A DNA stretch of 64,000 nucleotides from Lingula anatina. Its lineage: Eukaryota > Brachiopoda > Lingulata > Lingulida > Lingulidae. Positions 54,701 through 57,700 of the stretch are shown in pieces; the stretch's first letter is position 1, and the number at the start of each line of letters is the position of its first letter. Made by a program: the position numbers and the translations under genes. Where the stretch lies: positions 34,469-98,468 of the forward strand of contig NW_019775972.1 of assembly GCF_001039355.2 (NCBI RefSeq), read 5' to 3'. A model generated the notes under the pieces. That model was given only the letters and a program-made list of their open reading frames with translations. It did not search any database and was not told the origin of the DNA.

Positions 54701-57700
54701 CCCTAACAGGCTGTGGTTGATGACACCAGTGATAGGACAAATACTGGCAGTTATGACTTTTACTTACCTGAGTAAAATTTATAGTGAATATTGCATGACT
54801 GCGACTACTGCCAGCGTGCATATAGGTGGCTGCCGTTGTTCTGAAAATGTAAGCACAGTGATTAGATTGTGTGATACCAAATAATGTATCTATAATAATA
54901 ATAATAATAATAATAATATCGCTTTTTGAATTTATCATGCATAAATTACAAAAATGTCAACATTTCTTATATACATACATTTAAAAATTGTATCCTTCTA
55001 TTCTGCAATACAAACAATTACTGCTGACAATGAACGCACTTTTGGGATCGGCAGTTTTAACAGAATGGTCTTTATTCAAAGCAACATATAAAACTTACTT
55101 TAAACTAATGCAGAAGAAAAAAACATTATTAGTCTAGAACAGTAAAAAACACAATATTGGGCAAAGCCAAATGAAGATAGATTTTTCTGTTAAAAGATGT
55201 TTAAAAAACTGTAAAAAAAATATAAGCATTTCAGTGTTGTTTTATGATTTTGATAATACCACAGAGTATACCAGTTGACTGACAGTTATATACCTCCCAA
55301 GATGATATTACCTTCCAACAAAAAGTAACATTAAATAAATTCAAGCTACCATACAGTAATTCAGAAAAATAAAACAAGTGTTAATTCATCTAGTCTTCCT
55401 GTCAATCTACTCTACAATCACACTAACAAACGTACAGGAAGCTTATAACACTGGACAAATGCAACAGCGGCAATTACACCAATCCAGGAAACATTTCCAG
55501 GCAGTGAATGCATTTTTCCAAGGAACTTTCCTAGTAATTTCCCCAAACCAACAATAGCAATTACTTGATCTAGCTCTAGTTTCCCCACAGGATCAATATA
55601 TTTCACACTGCCCATACTCAGCAGTGACAAAGACTCTGTACAAAATGCATACAGCCATCGAGAGAACAGGGTTTGTCTTGTAAAAAGGTATTTCCATCAG
55701 TGGCATTTAATCAGGTATTTACCTGGCTACCTGTGGTGCCACTGTCTTCATCATGCTTATTCATCACTCTATGGTAGACACAAATGTTTGGTGTACTGTT
55801 CTGCAAAATCATGTTTTAAATAACGGTGTCTACGTGTTACATGTGAAAATGACATGTAACATGTGAGTCAAATTTGACACCTTTTAAACCATTTGGAGAT
55901 TTGGAGAGTTATTCCAGGAGATATGTAAAGATCTTTCCTTAATTATGTGACTATCTAATTAACCCATCCAACCACCAAACTCCCAAGGGATATCTTTGTA
56001 CTTATTTGCAATGTTAGCACTTGTCAGTCAAACCAAGCTCCCTGGGTAAACTTTGCTTCTTTTATGCAGAATACAATATACCTCATAAGTTTCTTTTGTT
56101 AACAAAACGTACTGTATAACCTTACTGTTTTATTGCACTATGCAAAATTAAATACATATTGATTTGACATTTCCTTTTTGCAAAAAAATATATAAATATA
56201 ACATAGCATCGAATCACTTCCTTATATGACTGAAGTTTTAGAAAGGTTGCCCTTGGAATTCTTTTTAATTTTTAATTCTTTTTGGAATTCTTTGTAAAAA
56301 GTACAAGTATGCCAGAAAAAACAGCTGACATCGAGGAGGTCTCCTGTCCTTCTAAGGCCAAGCCCTAAAAAAATCTTGGACAATCACCAGGAAAAAGGTT
56401 TATTTAAACCCCTCCCGAATGTAATCCTAGATATATGAGATGTTGGAACAATAAGCCAATGTGTGGATTAATAGAGGAAAACAGCCTCCTCAGCATGACC
56501 CAGACATTCATATGCAGTCTGTCTACTTCCTAGAGCTAAAATGGTTTTGGATAAATGATTGCTGCAATGGGACCTTGAACTATCTCGAAATAGCTATTTT
56601 TTCATAGTTACTGTCTAACCTTGACAGCAATTTTCCTTAAAGATATTAACCTATAAAAACTGTGTAAAGGAAAGAGGGTATTCTTGGGGGGGGTGTTTGT
56701 GAAGGAGGGTATGTCATTTTGCTTTATAACATACAGTCTAGGAGAAACTTAGGGGGTAACTTACCTGTTTTCATTGCCTTTTTCAATTAATGCTTGAATG
56801 GATTGGTTTTCCTTGACTAAATGTCTAGAAAGATCTGAAAAAGTACAAATAAATTTTGTCATGCAAATATGTATATTTTTGTAATAAAATATTATATGTA
56901 CTGCATATCTATCTAAAAGAAAATTGCAAACAACTACAAACTACTGAAATATATCTATTTATAATTTGATATATTTCAATTCCCCAAACAAAGGTAACAA
57001 ACATTTTGTTTGTTTCTATTCCTTATGTATACTTTGTAAGATGAATGCAGGGGCATAGCATAGCTCACTACAAACAGAAATATGATAGATGCTTATCACA
57101 TCTTTCTGCATATTGTTGCAACTGAAGTACTTAAAGTTAAAAGGCATTTTCATTTAATAATTACAGCCGGAGAGGTGTATAATTCCTTACAAGACCTACA
57201 ATTAAAATATATTTGCTTTTTTATTCTTTTCTAGTGTAAAAAAATCAGGGTAATATTGACAGTGCTAAGGAACCGATGGCATTGTGTATTTTTCATGGCT
57301 TTATGGCTTTTGTGATTTATGCTGCCACAGAAAAAAATTCTGGAGAAAATAAAAAAATGTGCTTTATATTAAGAAAGTCCTGGTTTTATAACAATACTTC
57401 TCCACTATATGGTAAAATGTCATATTAATCTTAGCAAATCATACGTATTTAACTACCCTCCATTTGGTTACTAGAAGATCCTTAAACTGAAATATGTGCA
57501 CTTCATTATATTTCTCTATAGCAACCAAACAAAACATACTAAAAATCTCCAAACTTTGAGGATGGTTTTAATTATTTTCTGGCCAACTAACCATATGACT
57601 TCTGAAAAAAGACCAATTTTTTGCGTCAAAGCCTACCAATGATCAGACTAAAGTCCACAAATTCCTTTCTTGTACGTAATACTGCTGACAAAAATAGTTC

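Larger units (their letters stand above)
50906..54767 (-). other. Intron (3.9 kb)
   Basis: Interrupts the motor between switch I and switch II exons. It contains a MITE-like element (52473-53026) and a segment open on both strands (51958-52185). The remainder is AT-rich without recognised features. Confidence 0.82.

Noticed and set aside
55418-55630. Hydrophobic 70-codon minus-strand frame
   Set aside because: No homologue recognised, no splice borders, and located within a motor intron.
55723-55770. Open stretch [14 protein letters not shown] with splice-like borders in a motor intron
   Set aside because: It cannot be placed between the flanking exons without breaking their phase, and the motor sequence is already complete there.
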